From: Tolypeutes matacus
Taxonomy: Eukaryota > Chordata > Mammalia > Cingulata > Chlamyphoridae
Assembly: GCA_026826555.1 (NCBI GenBank)
Contig: JAKSZT010053883.1
Span: 23,161,584-23,225,583, forward strand
Length of the DNA: 64,000 bases
Direction of reading: 5' to 3'
Within the stretch, counting starts at the first letter, position 1, and each line of letters begins with the position of its first letter. The notes under the pieces were generated by a model that worked only from the letters and a program-made list of their open reading frames with translations, searched no databases and was not told the DNA's origin. Below are positions 11,270 to 21,300 of the stretch, one piece after another. The position numbers and the translations under genes were made by a program.

Positions 11270-11935
11270 GCTTCATTCTGTTATGGTCAGAGAATATGCA
11301 TTGTATGATTTCATTATTTTTGAATTTATTGAGACTTGTTTTGTGACCAAAATAGGGTCTATCCTGGAAAATGATCCATGTGCACTTGAGAAGAATGGGT
11401 ATTCTGTTTTCACTGGGTGCAGTGTTCTAAATATGTCTAAGTCTAGTTGATCTAGAGCATCATTCAAGTCCTATACTTTCTTATTGCTCTTCTGATTAGA
11501 TGTTCCATCCATTATTGAGAGTGGTATGTTAAAGTCTCCTGCTAATAATGTAGAACTGTTAATTTCTCCCTTTAAATCTGTAAATATTTGCTTCATATAT
11601 TTTGGGGCTTTTCTGTTAGGTGCATATATATTATAATTGTTACATCTTCCTTTGAATTGCCCCCTTTATCAGTATATATCCTGTGTAATTATTTTTTGCT
11701 TAAAGTCTATTTTATCCTATTTAGATTAGCCACTCCAGCTCCCTTTTGGTTACTACTTGCATGGCATTTTTTTTTCAATCTTTTCACTGTTAATCTCTTT
11801 GTATCTGTGACTTTAAGGTGAGTCTTTTGCAGACAGCAATAGTTGGGTCATGTTTTTTCATCCGTTCCGCCAATCTCTGCTTCTTGACTAGAGAGGTTAA
11901 TCCACTTACAATGAAAGTCACTACTGATAATACAG
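11270..11935 (-). pseudogene. L1 ORF2 endonuclease domain, broken
   Basis: On the minus strand this is the N-terminal endonuclease of L1 ORF2, a protein that nicks DNA for target-primed reverse transcription. The segment around 11273-11467 reads with the family hallmark 'SSAHGSFSRID' and a following 'SLTIT' where the intact L1 downstream reads 'TFSDHNG'. ORF2 begins near 11935. Stop codons and frame changes separate this piece from the reverse transcriptase, so it is a fossil. Confidence 0.75.
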
Positions 11936-12616
11936 GATTTTCTTTAGCCATTTTGCTATTTAGCCTTTGTAAGTAAGTATTTTACCTTTTTTTGTCCCTA
12001 ACTTCCGTTAAAGCCCACTTTTATATTTATTTGCTTTCTTGTGTTGTACCATATTGAGTGTCTTCTAATTTCTCTCAGGATATAGTTTTCATCTCTTTTC
12101 CTTCTGGTTACCTTAGGACTAAAATTTGACATCCTAAATATAACAATCATATTTGTTTCAAAACCAACTTAACTTCAAAAGCAATCACATATATTTTCCC
12201 TATACCTCTCTGTCCCCACACTGTTATTTTGTACTTGTTAAACACTTATATCTGTACATTGTACATCCAAAACATAGATTTATCTTTACTTTTTATTCAC
12301 TTGTATTTTAGCACTTGTAGAAGTAAGAAGTGGCGTTACATACCAAACAATAATACAATTATACTGACATTTATAATTACCCCAATGGTTATTTGATAAT
12401 TATTTCTTTATTTCTTTGTGTTGCTTTGAACCACTGCCCTTTCATTTCAGTCTGAAGAACTCCCTTTAGCATTGTTTGTAGGGCAAGTCTAATGATAAAC
12501 TCCCTCAGCTTTTGTTTATCTGAGAATGTGTTCATCTTTCCCTCATTTCTGAAATAAAGTCTTGCCAGACAGAAAATTTTTGACTAGGAGTTGTTTTCTT
12601 TCAGTACATTAAGTAT

Positions 12617-13260
12617 TTAAACCCACTGTCTTCTTGTCTCCATGGTTTCTGATGCAAAATCAGCACTCAGTCTTATTGGGACTCCCTTGTATGTAACTTG
12701 TTGCTTTTCTCTGGCAACTTTCAGAATTTTCTCCTTGTCCTTTGCATTGCCCTTTGCATTCAATGGTGTAATCAATATATGACAGGGTGTATTTTTCTTC
12801 ATGTTTATCTTGTTTGGTGTTATCTGAGCTTCTGGGATGTGCATATTCATGTCTTTTGCTAAGTTTGGGAAGCTCTCTGTCATTATTTCTTTGACTAATC
12901 CTTCTGCCCCTTTCTCTCTTTTTTCTCTATGTGGGATTCATACATAATGCAGATATTAGTCTGCTTGATGGTGTCTCATAGCTGTCTTAGGCTATTTTCA
13001 CTTTTAATATTTCCCTTTTCTTTCTGCTCCTCAGCCTGACTCATTTCAAGTGTCTTAACTTCGAGTTCACTGGCTCTTCCTTCTGCCAAGCTCTAATCTG
13101 CTCTTGAAACCCTCCTGGGCATTTTTCATTTCAGTTATTGTGGTCTTCCTTTCCAGTAGTTCTGTTTGTTTCTTTTTTAAAATTTCTGTCTCTTTACTAA
13201 GACTCTCATATTGCTTATTCAATATCCTTTAGTTCTTTCTCTGAATTTTCCTTCATCTCC
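12617..13260 (-). pseudogene. L1 ORF1 remnant with early stop
   Basis: ORF1 encodes the RNA-binding trimeric protein of the L1 particle. The open part 12617-12883 carries the end of the RRM domain and the start of the C-terminal domain ('ITPLNAK', 'KEKILKVAREKQ', 'RLSADFAS'). It ends in TAA at 12617-12619 immediately after Arg-Arg-Gln-Trp-Val. The intact-looking plus-strand L1 (15396-16037) continues about 70 codons past this point. The upstream coiled-coil part (to about 13260) is present but out of frame. The same stop occurs in the copy at 62756. Confidence 0.8.
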
Positions 13261-13349
13261 TTGAGTATTTTAGGGTGATTTTTGCAGGTTTTGTTCGATA
13301 TGTTCACTTCTCCTCTCCTTTGTTGGTGTCTTCTGTATTTTTATCCTTT

Positions 13350-13935
13350 TCCTTTGGATGTGTCATCATTTCCTGGTTTTTTGTTTGGCTTGTACTCTTT
13401 TGTTGCTCACTGTATATTTTAAAATGTTAACTCTGGAATTCATTCCCTGGGATATCTGCTTCTTGGTTTTGTATCCAGCTGGTGATAAGACAGAGATTTT
13501 TCTTGAGTTTCAGCCTTCTTATTGGGTAGGTCTGCCCAAGGTGAATGCACTGTGCAGGGTTTTCCCTGTTTTACTGGCCCTCTGTCTTGTGATGGGCTTT
13601 TCCTTTTTAGTTGTTTTGAAGTTCTTTTGTTTAGAGGAGTTTGGTTGTCACTTCTATTTCCTAGAGGACAAACTTCCCTCTCCCAGGTATCTGAAGCCAG
13701 GAGGCCTTTGTCCCAGACTAACTGCCTCTATAGTTTTTTACACTCCTTTCATTGTCTCACAGCTGCTTTTTCTTGGAGGGCAAATTCTTGGTGGAGGGTC
13801 AACCTGGAAAGGACTTTCCACTTCAGTCTTTCTCAGACAAAACAGGGCCAGGGACCCATGATGGGGTGCAGACCATCTCCAAAGTGCCCTGCAGAGGAGG
13901 TTGGGAAGGGTGCCAAAAACTTATCTGATGGACAG
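13350..13935 (-). mobile_element. L1 5' UTR (minus L1)
   Basis: The segment lies directly upstream of the minus-strand ORF1 and ends where the plus-strand L1 begins. It is mixed in composition and has no coding resemblance despite long open frames. L1 5' UTRs carry an internal Pol II promoter; here this is inferred from position. Confidence 0.55.
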
Positions 13936-14268
13936 AGGATTCACACAAGATAGCGGACTAGTAAGACACGGGAATCTCTTCTCCAGAAAAAAAGCTAGAG
14001 GATAGGCTGAAACAGCCCTGAAAAAGATCTTCTAGGGTTTAGGACAGCAGGTGAAGCTTGCACACCACCCAGAGGAGAGAGGGACTGAAGAGGGAAATTG
14101 CGACAACAGAACCATGAGTGGGAAGTAGCAGCTTCTGCTGCTGCTGGCATCCTCCCCCACACTCTTTCGAATTCTTGGGCCTCTGGGCCTGTGACCACAG
14201 ACAAAGGGGACTTCAGGGATCTACCACTCCCTGAAAGGGGAGAGAGAGGGACATAGCCTTAGGATGAC

Positions 14269-14700
14269 TCAGGTTCTGAACTGTAAATTTGGGCTGCAAA
14301 GCCCCACGGACCCTTCCACACAGCGGTTTGCCCTGGGAGCCTAGGAAGGACTGGACAAATCCAACCCTCGCAACCTCCCTCTCTTCTAGCCTGGACTGAT
14401 TGTTGGGGACTCCACGGGAGAGGGGAGTGAGAGCCTGGGGCTGGCCCTGCTTTTGACTCCCAGGTTTGGTCTGCCCTGTCCCTTCTAGGCTGGGTGGGGC
14501 TGCACCATTGTTTGCCTTGGAGCCTGCGAGGGGCTAAAGATATACAAGCCTCCCAGTCTCCTCCTCTACTGGCAGGGACTGATTGTTGAGGATTCAGAAG
14601 GGAGTGGAAACATTTCCTAGCTGGGAAAAGGGAGGGGGCTGCCAGAGAAGACTGTAGTACTGTCCCACAAGGTTTGAATTGCAGGGCTCTTAGCCCCCAG
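14269..14700 (+). repeat. tandem ~183-bp monomers in L1 5' UTR
   Basis: Two diverged copies are offset by 182-184 bp: 'gtttgccctgggagcct' at 14326 against 'gtttgccttggagcct' at 14510, and 'ggactgattgttgggga' at 14394 against 'ggactgattgttgagga' at 14576. A shorter upstream anchor also repeats ('caggttctgaactg' 14269, 'caggtttggtctg' 14461, 'caaggtttgaattg' about 14668). This suggests about 2.5 monomers. Monomeric promoters are known for some L1 lineages such as mouse. Confidence 0.65.
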
Positions 14701-15060
14701 ACAGGAAGCTCCATCACATTGATCTGGTCTGTGTCACAACAAATATGCTCCGACCAGGCATTGAATTGAGAGCTGCCAACAAGCGCCATCTCCTGGCAGA
14801 TCAATGAAGTGCACATAAGAAAATTAATAAGTAGGAGAGGGTTTTCCTGGCCTCTATAGCCTCCCTGCCCAAGGCTCTAGGAAACGACTCTACAACCAAT
14901 TACTGGGTCCAGTGCCCAGTTTTGAGCAACCAGCAGAACAATCCTAACAATCAAGGTTGAGCCAAAAATCAAAGAGCTGTGGTAACTCACAGCCTCCTGC
15001 CACTAAAACCCCATAAAAGATAAAGAGATAGAGCATCTAAGTAAAATACAACCTAACCAG

Positions 15061-16037
15061 ATGCCTAAGCACCAGCAAAAAATTACTAGTCATACTAAGA
15101 AAATAGAAGGCATGGCCCAAGAAAAGGAATACAGCAAAGTCCCAGAAGAGATGCAGAATTTGAGAGAACTAATCAGTGAGATGAGCACAAATTTCCAAAA
15201 TCAAATTAATGAGATGAAAGAGAATAGAGTTAAAGAGATAAATGACATTAAGAAGTCATTGAGCGAATGCAAAGAAGAATTTGAAATAGAACAGAAAGGT
15301 AACGGAGTTCATGGGAATGAAAGACACAATAGGTGAAGTCAAAAATACATTTGAGGCATACAACAGCAGACTTGAAATGATAGAAGAAAGAATAAGTGAT
15401 ACCGAAGACAGAGCAGCTAAAATTGAAGAGAGAAAAGAACAGAGAGAGAAAAGAATTGAAAAAATTCTCAGAGTTGAATGACAACACAAAATGCAACAAC
15501 ATATATGTCATGGGAGTTCCAGAAGGAGAAGAGAAAGGAAAAGGGGCAGAAAGAGTATTTGAGGAAATAATAGCTGAAAATTTCCCAACTCTCACAAAAG
15601 AAATGAACTTACATGTCCAAGAAGCACACCGTACCCCAATGAGAATAAATCCAAATAGACCTACGCCAAGACACATATTATTCAGAATGTCAAATGTAAA
15701 AGATAAAGAGAAAATTCTCAGAGCAGCAAGAGAGAAGCAAACGATCACGTACAAAGGATGTCCAATAAGACTTAGTGCAGATTTCTCTTCAGAAACCATG
15801 GAGGCGAGAAGACAGTGGTATGATACAATTAGGAAACTGAAAGAGACAAACTGCTGGCCAAGAATTCTTTACCCTGCAAAACTGTCCTTCAAATATGAAG
15901 GTGAATATAAAGTATTCAGAAACAAACAGAAACTAAGAGAGCTTGCAAAAAAGAATCCACCTTTGCAGGAAATATTAAAGGAAGGCTTAGAACCTGAAAG
16001 AAAAAGACAGGAGAGAGAGGCTTGGAGGAGAGTATAG
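15061..16037 (+). pseudogene. L1 ORF1, two frameshifts
   Basis: This is the L1 RNA-binding protein gene. The first open part (15061-15336) is Glu/Lys-rich coiled coil starting 'MPKHQQK'. The last (15396-16037) holds the RRM ('NIYVMGVPEGEE', 'PRHILFRM') and the C-terminal domain ('RLSADFSSETMEARRQW', 'RILYPAKLSF', 'NKQKLREL'). Between them the frame changes twice, near 15297 and near 15470, so no single frame spans the gene. All expected domains are present in order and the total length fits L1 ORF1 (about 325 codons). ORF2 starts 80 bp downstream. Confidence 0.9.
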
Positions 16038-16118
16038 AAGAAAGAAAAGCAGAAAGGATAACCGAAAGAGTAAAAAGAGAGACAAAAATAAGATGACATA
16101 TGAAAACCAAAGAATAAA

Positions 16119-17012
16119 ATGGAGGAAATAATGAGTGCATTTTCAGTAATATCATTGAATGTGAATGGATTAAATTCCCCAATCAAAAGATACAGGCTGA
16201 CAGAATGGATAAAAAAACATGAGCCATCCATATGCTGCTTACAAGAAACTCATCTCAGATACAAGGATACAAGCCGGCTGAAAGTAAAAGGTTGGAAAAA
16301 GATACTCCATGCGAATAGTAAACAGAAAAGAGCAGGGGTAGCTATACTAATATCAGACAAAACAGACTTCAAATGCAAAAAAGTGATAAGAGATGCGGAA
16401 GGCCATTATATATTAAAAAAAGGGATGATCCTCCAGGAAGATATAACAGTCATAAATATCTATGCACCTAACCAGGGTGCCCCAAAATACATGAGACAAA
16501 CTCTGGCAAAACTGAAGGGAGAAATAGACATTTCTATAATAATCGTCGGAGACTTCAACATCCTTCTCACATCATTAGATAGAACAACTAGACAGAAGAT
16601 CAACAAGGAAACAGAGAACTTGAACAATATGATAAACAAGTTAGACCTACCAGACATATACAGAACACTGCATCCAAACTCAGCCGTTTATACATTCTTC
16701 TCAAGTGCCCATGGATCTTTCTCCAGGATAGACCACATGTTAGGTCACAATACAGCTCTCAATAAATATAAAAAGATTGAAATTATACAAAGCACCTTCT
16801 CAGACCATAATGGAATGAAACTAGAAATCAATAACAGACGGGAAAAAAGTAAATTTGCAAATGTGTGGAGACTGAACAACACACTCCTGTTCCGAATGGG
16901 GGTTTTCTCAAGATTCTTCCGGCAGCCATCTTGTTGGGTATCCATGGCCATGTGTTTAATGGCATTGGTTTTTCTGCCAGTTTGCAGATTCATCTCTTTA
17001 TTCCCTAACTAG
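16119..17012 (+). pseudogene. L1 ORF2, endonuclease only
   Basis: ORF2 encodes the L1 endonuclease/reverse transcriptase. An open frame from ATG 16119 runs through the whole apurinic-like endonuclease domain. The active-site motifs are visible in order: 'LNVNGLN' (Asn), 'LQETHL' (Glu), 'GDFNI' (Asp), 'FSRIDHML' (Asp) and 'FSDHNG' (His). Homology stops sharply at about 16887 after 'RLNNTLL'. The remaining 42 codons to the stop at 17012 come from an unrelated sequence. No reverse transcriptase follows in frame, so it could not retrotranspose. Confidence 0.9.
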
Positions 17013-17020
17013 CCTGCTTC
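16888..17020. other. unexplained spacer between two L1s
   Basis: About 130 bp between the broken L1 ORF2 and the next L1 piece matches neither. On the minus strand it holds 'caagatggc' (YY1-like) next to 'ccggaag' (ETS-like), an arrangement typical of TATA-less promoters or of some LTR and L1 leaders. Its origin is unknown to me. Confidence 0.5.
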
Positions 17021-19150
17021 ACTAAGATCCAGACAAGACAAGGATGTCTGCTCTCCCCACTTTGGTTCAACATTGTATTGGAAATTCCAGTGCAATAAAG
17101 CAAGAAAAATAAGTAAAATGAATTTGGATAAGGAAAAAGTTAAACTTTTAATTTTCAGATATTATGATCATCTAAGTGGAAAATCCAAAGGATGTTGCTA
17201 GAACTTATAAGTGTGAAAAGTTTCAGGATACAAAATCAATGAAGAAAAATCAACTGTATTTCTATATATTAGTAACGAATATCGGAGATTGAAATAAAAA
17301 TACCATTTGCAACAGCATCAAATTATGACATCATTAGGGATAAATCTGACCAAAAAGTGCAAGATGTACACTATGAACTAAAAAAAATTGCTGAGGGTAA
17401 TTATAGAAGGCCCAAATATATGAAGAGATATACATCATCTTTGGCTGGAGGACTCAATATTACTAAGATACCAGTTTTCCCCAAATTGATCTCTAGATTT
17501 GCCTTAATCCCAAAGAAAAGTGCAACAAGCCTTTTTTCTTTCTTTTTTTTTTTTTTTTTAGATTTTATTTATTTATTCATTTATCCCCCCCTTGCTGCTT
17601 GTGCTCGCTGCGGGCTCACCTTCACTAGGAGGCCCCGGGAACCGAACCCGGGGCCTCCCACATGGTAAACGGGAGCCCTACTGATTGAGCCACAGCCGCT
17701 TCCCGCCTTTTTCTTTTTTAAATTGACAAGCAGATTCTAAAATTCATACTGAAATACAAAAGACCTAGACTATCTAAAACAACTTTGAAAAAGAAGAAAA
17801 AGTGGGAAGACTAGCATTACCTGATTTCAAGATTTATTAAAAGTTACAGTAATCAAAACAGTATGGTATTGACATACATAAAGACAAAGAGACCAGTGGA
17901 ACAGAATGGAGAGTCCAGAAATAGATCCACACATATATGGACAATTGATTTTTGACAAAGATGCAAACAATTCAGTGGAGAAATAATCTTTCCAACAAAT
18001 AGTGCTGGCACAATTCAATGTCCATATGTAAAAACATGAGTTTCAGTCCTGATAAAAGAATATCTTACAGCATCTAAACACTTAACTCAAAATGGATCAT
18101 ACACCTAAATATGAATCCTAAAACTGTAAAATTTCTAGAAGAAAACATAGGAGAAAATCTCTGTGAAAAGCTTTCTTAGATATGACACCAAAAGCACGAT
18201 CCATAAAAGAAAACACTGGTAAATTGGACTTTATAAAAATTAAAAACTTCTGTTCTTTGAAATAAAATTCAAGCCATATACTGGGACAAAATATTTGCAA
18301 AGCACACGTCTGATAAAGGATTTATATCTGGAGTATAAAAGAATTCCCAAGACAACCCAATAATAAATAGGCAAAGGATTTGAACACTTCACCGAAGAAG
18401 AGAGGTGAATGGCAAATGAATAAGCACATGAAAATATGCTAAATTCCATTAGTAATCCAGAAAACTCAAATGAAAACCACAATGAGATACTTCCACACAT
18501 CTATTAGAATGGTGAAAATTGAAAAAGATGAATCATACTTAGTTTTGGCGAGGATGTGGAGGAACTGGAGCTTTTATACACTGCTGGTGGGAATGTAAAA
18601 TGATACAAATGCTTTGGAGAACAGTTTGGCAGTTTCATAAAATGTTAAGCATCTGCCATATGATCCAGCCATTCCACTGCTATGTCTCTACCCAAAGGAA
18701 CATGGATGTTCATTGCAACTTTAACTGTAATAGCCCCAAACTGGAAACAACCCAAATGTCCATCAACAGATGAATGGATTAACATATTGTGGTATATCCA
18801 TACTAATGGATACTATTTAGCAATAAAATAACTATTGATATGAGCAACAACGTGGATGAATCTCAAAATAATTATGCTGAAGCCAGGCATAAAAGACTAC
18901 AATCGATATGATTCCATTTACATGAAATTCTAGAAAATGGAACCTAAGCTAGTGACAGAAAGCAGATTGGTGGTTGCCTGGGGAAGGGCAGGAGAGAAGG
19001 ATTACCAAGTGGCACGACTAGACTTTTGGGGCAATGGATATGTTGATTACCTTGATTGTGGTGATGGTTTCATGGATATACACTTACATAAAAACTTACA
19101 TTGTGCATTTTAAATACATGCAGTTTATTTCATGTCAATTATTCTTCTTA
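17021..19150 (+). mobile_element. old L1 3' half (plus)
   Basis: The piece starts in the ORF2 reverse-transcriptase region ('caagacaaggatgtctgctc') and runs through the ORF2 C-terminus ('ctgctggtgggaatgtaaaa' near 18580) and a 3' UTR with 'ggtggttgcctggggaaggg' to about 19150. ORF2 is full of stops. Its style matches older placental L1M subfamilies. A DAS-III SINE sits at 17542-17704. Confidence 0.85.
17542..17704 (-). mobile_element. DAS-III-like SINE, internally deleted
   Basis: Poly-T, then '(attt)n', then the reverse complement of the tRNA-like head ending 'gccacagccgcttccc'. The target duplication is a T-rich 'gccttttt(t)cttt' at about 17529 and 17705. Compared with the copies at 34800 and 60781 it lacks about 29 bp of the central 'gtcagctaacca...' segment, probably deleted between short G/C repeats. 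Confidence 0.9.
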
Positions 19151-19440
19151 TTATTCAGATGTCCAGCTTCAGTTCAGAGGGGAGTTTTCTGATAGGGATC
19201 AGGTGAACAGGGTGGGGGATCTAACAGAGTTCATCCAGATGGGCAGATGTCTCCTCATTCAGGAAGTCGACAGAAAAAGTGAAAAACTTGGCCCAGGGCC
19301 TTGCTGTATCCTTGGGTCAGAAAGTGGCCTCAATCAAGCTCTGCTCTGAGCAGATCTTCCATGGATAGCAGTATACAGCATTGTCAGACAATGTCAAAGG
19401 GAGACAGGAAAATAGAGTTTGGTCAAAAGAGCACCACCAG
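19151..19440. other. unique DNA
   Basis: No repeat, exon or RNA gene is recognised. Confidence 0.5.
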
Positions 19441-19690
19441 CTTGGTGAAGGGGCTATTTGATGAAGAATACTGAAGGAATGGGATTGTAGAACCTGGAAG
19501 TAGAATATTTCTTAAAGGATGAGGCAGCTGTCTTTGAATACAGAAAGGGCTGCCATGTGAAGGAGGAAGTAGAGGCCCTCAGTGTGGCCTAAAGGAAGGA
19601 CTTTCCAAGAGTCAAACCTATCCAGAGATGGAGTGGGCAACCTCGAGAGGAGGTGAGCTCCCCATCCTTCAAGGTATGCAAGCATGAGTT
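19441..19690 (+). repeat. L3/CR1-type LINE fragment
   Basis: 'gagctccccatccttcaagg' followed by 'tatgcaagca', preceded by 'agggctgccatgtgaagg', resembles the conserved 3' end of ancient CR1/L3 LINEs. The 5' limit is vague. Confidence 0.55.
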
Positions 19691-19691
19691 A

Positions 19692-19895
19692 GCAGGAGGC
19701 ATAATAGTGAAGTGCTCAGGCTCTGGCATCAGACAGATCTAGATTAGAATCACATCTTGTGTATTTCAGGGCAAAGGACTTCTCTCTGAGCCTCAGTTTT
19801 CTCATCTCTAAAGTGGAGTAATAATACTACCTATTGAGCTTTGATGAGGTTTAAATGAACACATGTAAAGCACCAACATATAGCATAGAGGCTGG
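19692..19895 (+). repeat. MIR, near full length
   Basis: 'gtgaagtgctcaggctctgg', 'gagcctcagttttctcatct', 'taataatactacctattgag' and 'aacacatgtaaagcacca' follow MIR order in plus orientation. Confidence 0.85.
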
Positions 19896-20224
19896 AAGCT
19901 GATGTCATTACGTTTTATTTTTATTGAGAGAATTCTGATGAGAATTCTCATCCAAGATGAGAGCTTGGATTTCCCTCTCCCTCCTTGCTTTGCCCGGAAG
20001 CCCTCTTCCTCCAGAAATGGTCTGTATGATTCAGTCTCCCACCTGGTCTTTAGTTACCCTCTGAACTATGAACAGTGGCATTTGGGGTTTCCTCGCTCCC
20101 ACTGCCTTTGCAGCGCCGGGATCCATATAGTCCCTGATGTAGTCACAGTCTTTGAGGTGCGGAGACCCCTCTCCAGCGCTGACCTTTGAATACAGCACAG
20201 GGCTGACTCAGGGTCTGCCCTCTT

Positions 20225-20560
20225 AAATCATCCTCCTGGACTCCTGTGTGAGCTTTCATTTCAGCTGGAGGAAAAATAATTAAAATCTTGTTGTAAATGC
20301 CGCCTCAGGGCTCCTGCGGCGGGGTCCAGTCAGATTTCATCACCTCTTGCTCTTAGTCGAAGGCCCCTTCCTGAAGATCGGCCCCTTAGCATTTGTTAAT
20401 GGGCCTAACTTCCACAGACTTTAAGTGTTTTCTTGGAATTGGTCTTCCCGTGAAAAGTATGCTTTAGAGACATGAAATAACCATCGGAAAGCCTTATATG
20501 AATTACACTTTAGTCAAGCGAGAAAAACAAGGCACTTGAAAGAAGCTGGCAGGGAAGTGA
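20225..20560. promoter_or_regulatory. candidate conserved non-coding element
   Basis: A repeat-free stretch of about 330 bp with balanced composition. It holds a homeodomain-type 'taattaaa' at 20277-20284 and several CpGs, which are rare in unmethylated-poor mammalian DNA. No coding frame is supported. Regulatory function is inference from its repeat-free, motif-bearing character. Confidence 0.3.
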
Positions 20561-21300
20561 AGGGCTGTGGCGCCTCCATGTCAGAGGGCAGGGCCCAGTG
20601 CGTGGAACTCATTTCTCCCTGTGGCATCTGCATCCGGAGGGGACTGTTTGGTCCGGGGTCATTTTCTGGGCCTGGTGATGTGTATTCCCTGCTCCTGTCC
20701 CCACCCCAGTCTGCCCCTCTCAGGGAGAGGTGGTGTCTGGGTCACTCTCCTCCCCCTCTGGGGGTGATGGCTTTGCCTGGGGGCGGGAGGGGGGAGAGGT
20801 CCCGCTCTCTCCTCAGCGCCCCCCCCCATGGGCCCATCCGCTGTGGAATGAGCCCCGGGACCTTGGGTCAAAGGGGGTGCTGGGGCAGGGGTCCCTGTAG
20901 AGAGCTCACCAGAGATGGGGGCACTGAGGCGAGGGCCGCCCACCCTTCCCCGGGGAGGGGCTCAGGGCGCGGAGATGTCAAGCAGCCAAGGAGCCCGAGG
21001 CCGCCCTGGAGGGCTGCAGATTGGGGAAGGAGCAGCCCTGACCCGCCCCCACGCCCCGCAGGGCCCCGCGGCCTCTAGCCCGCCCCGCCTCCCCTCTGCC
21101 CCTCGCCCTGCTTCCTGCTCCTCTCAGCGGGGTCACCGCCTGGCTCTAGGCCTAGCTGTGTCTGGTCAGGTCCGTCTCCCCACGGAACATCAGCTCCACG
21201 CGGACGGGGCCTCCTCTGTCCTGCGCAGAGCCCTGTCTCCGGTACCCAGAACAATGCCTGGAACAGCACCTGGGACAGCGCCGGGCTTGGGAGGCGTCTG
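20561..21300. promoter_or_regulatory. GC-rich stretch, weak CpG island candidate
   Basis: By eye, 20880-21300 is close to 68% G+C with about 26 CpG in 420 bp, roughly half the number expected by chance. That is well above the surrounding bulk DNA but below a strong island. It includes 'cgcggcc' and 'ccgcccc' Sp1-like sites. Long open frames here are expected from GC content and I do not treat them as genes. Confidence 0.4.

Larger units (their letters stand above)
7075..13935 (-). mobile_element. long minus-strand L1 (LINE-1), decayed
   Basis: Reading on the minus strand from 13935 down: a 5' UTR (about 13350-13935), an ORF1 remnant (12617-13260), a short intergenic gap, ORF2 beginning near 11935 with its endonuclease, then the reverse transcriptase and the 3' UTR ending near 7080. 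Many stops and frame changes break ORF2. Nested in it are a SINE (10446-10563), a small nested insertion (7262-7684) and a duplicated ORF2 block (9195-9890). It may therefore be two stacked L1s rather than one. It cannot encode active proteins. Confidence 0.85.
13937..16887 (+). mobile_element. plus-strand L1, 5' complete, 3' cut
   Basis: Order on the plus strand: 5' UTR 13937-15060, ORF1 15061-16037, spacer, ORF2 from 16119 to a sharp break at about 16887, after the endonuclease domain. L1 copies are normally truncated at the 5' end, so a copy that keeps the 5' UTR and loses most of ORF2 must have been cut or recombined after insertion. Its reading frames are better preserved than those of neighbouring L1s, so it is relatively young. 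Confidence 0.85.

Noticed and set aside
13358..13953. Two overlapping long plus-strand frames of 167 and 143 codons
   Set aside because: They lie in the 5' UTR of the minus-strand L1, on its antisense strand, with no domain or splice context.
14259..14816. 185-codon minus-strand frame
   Set aside because: It is antisense to the plus-strand L1 5' UTR monomers; the open frame follows from the GC-rich composition.
15248..15799. 183-codon minus-strand frame rich in Phe/Leu/Ser
   Set aside because: It is the antisense shadow of the Lys/Glu-rich L1 ORF1.
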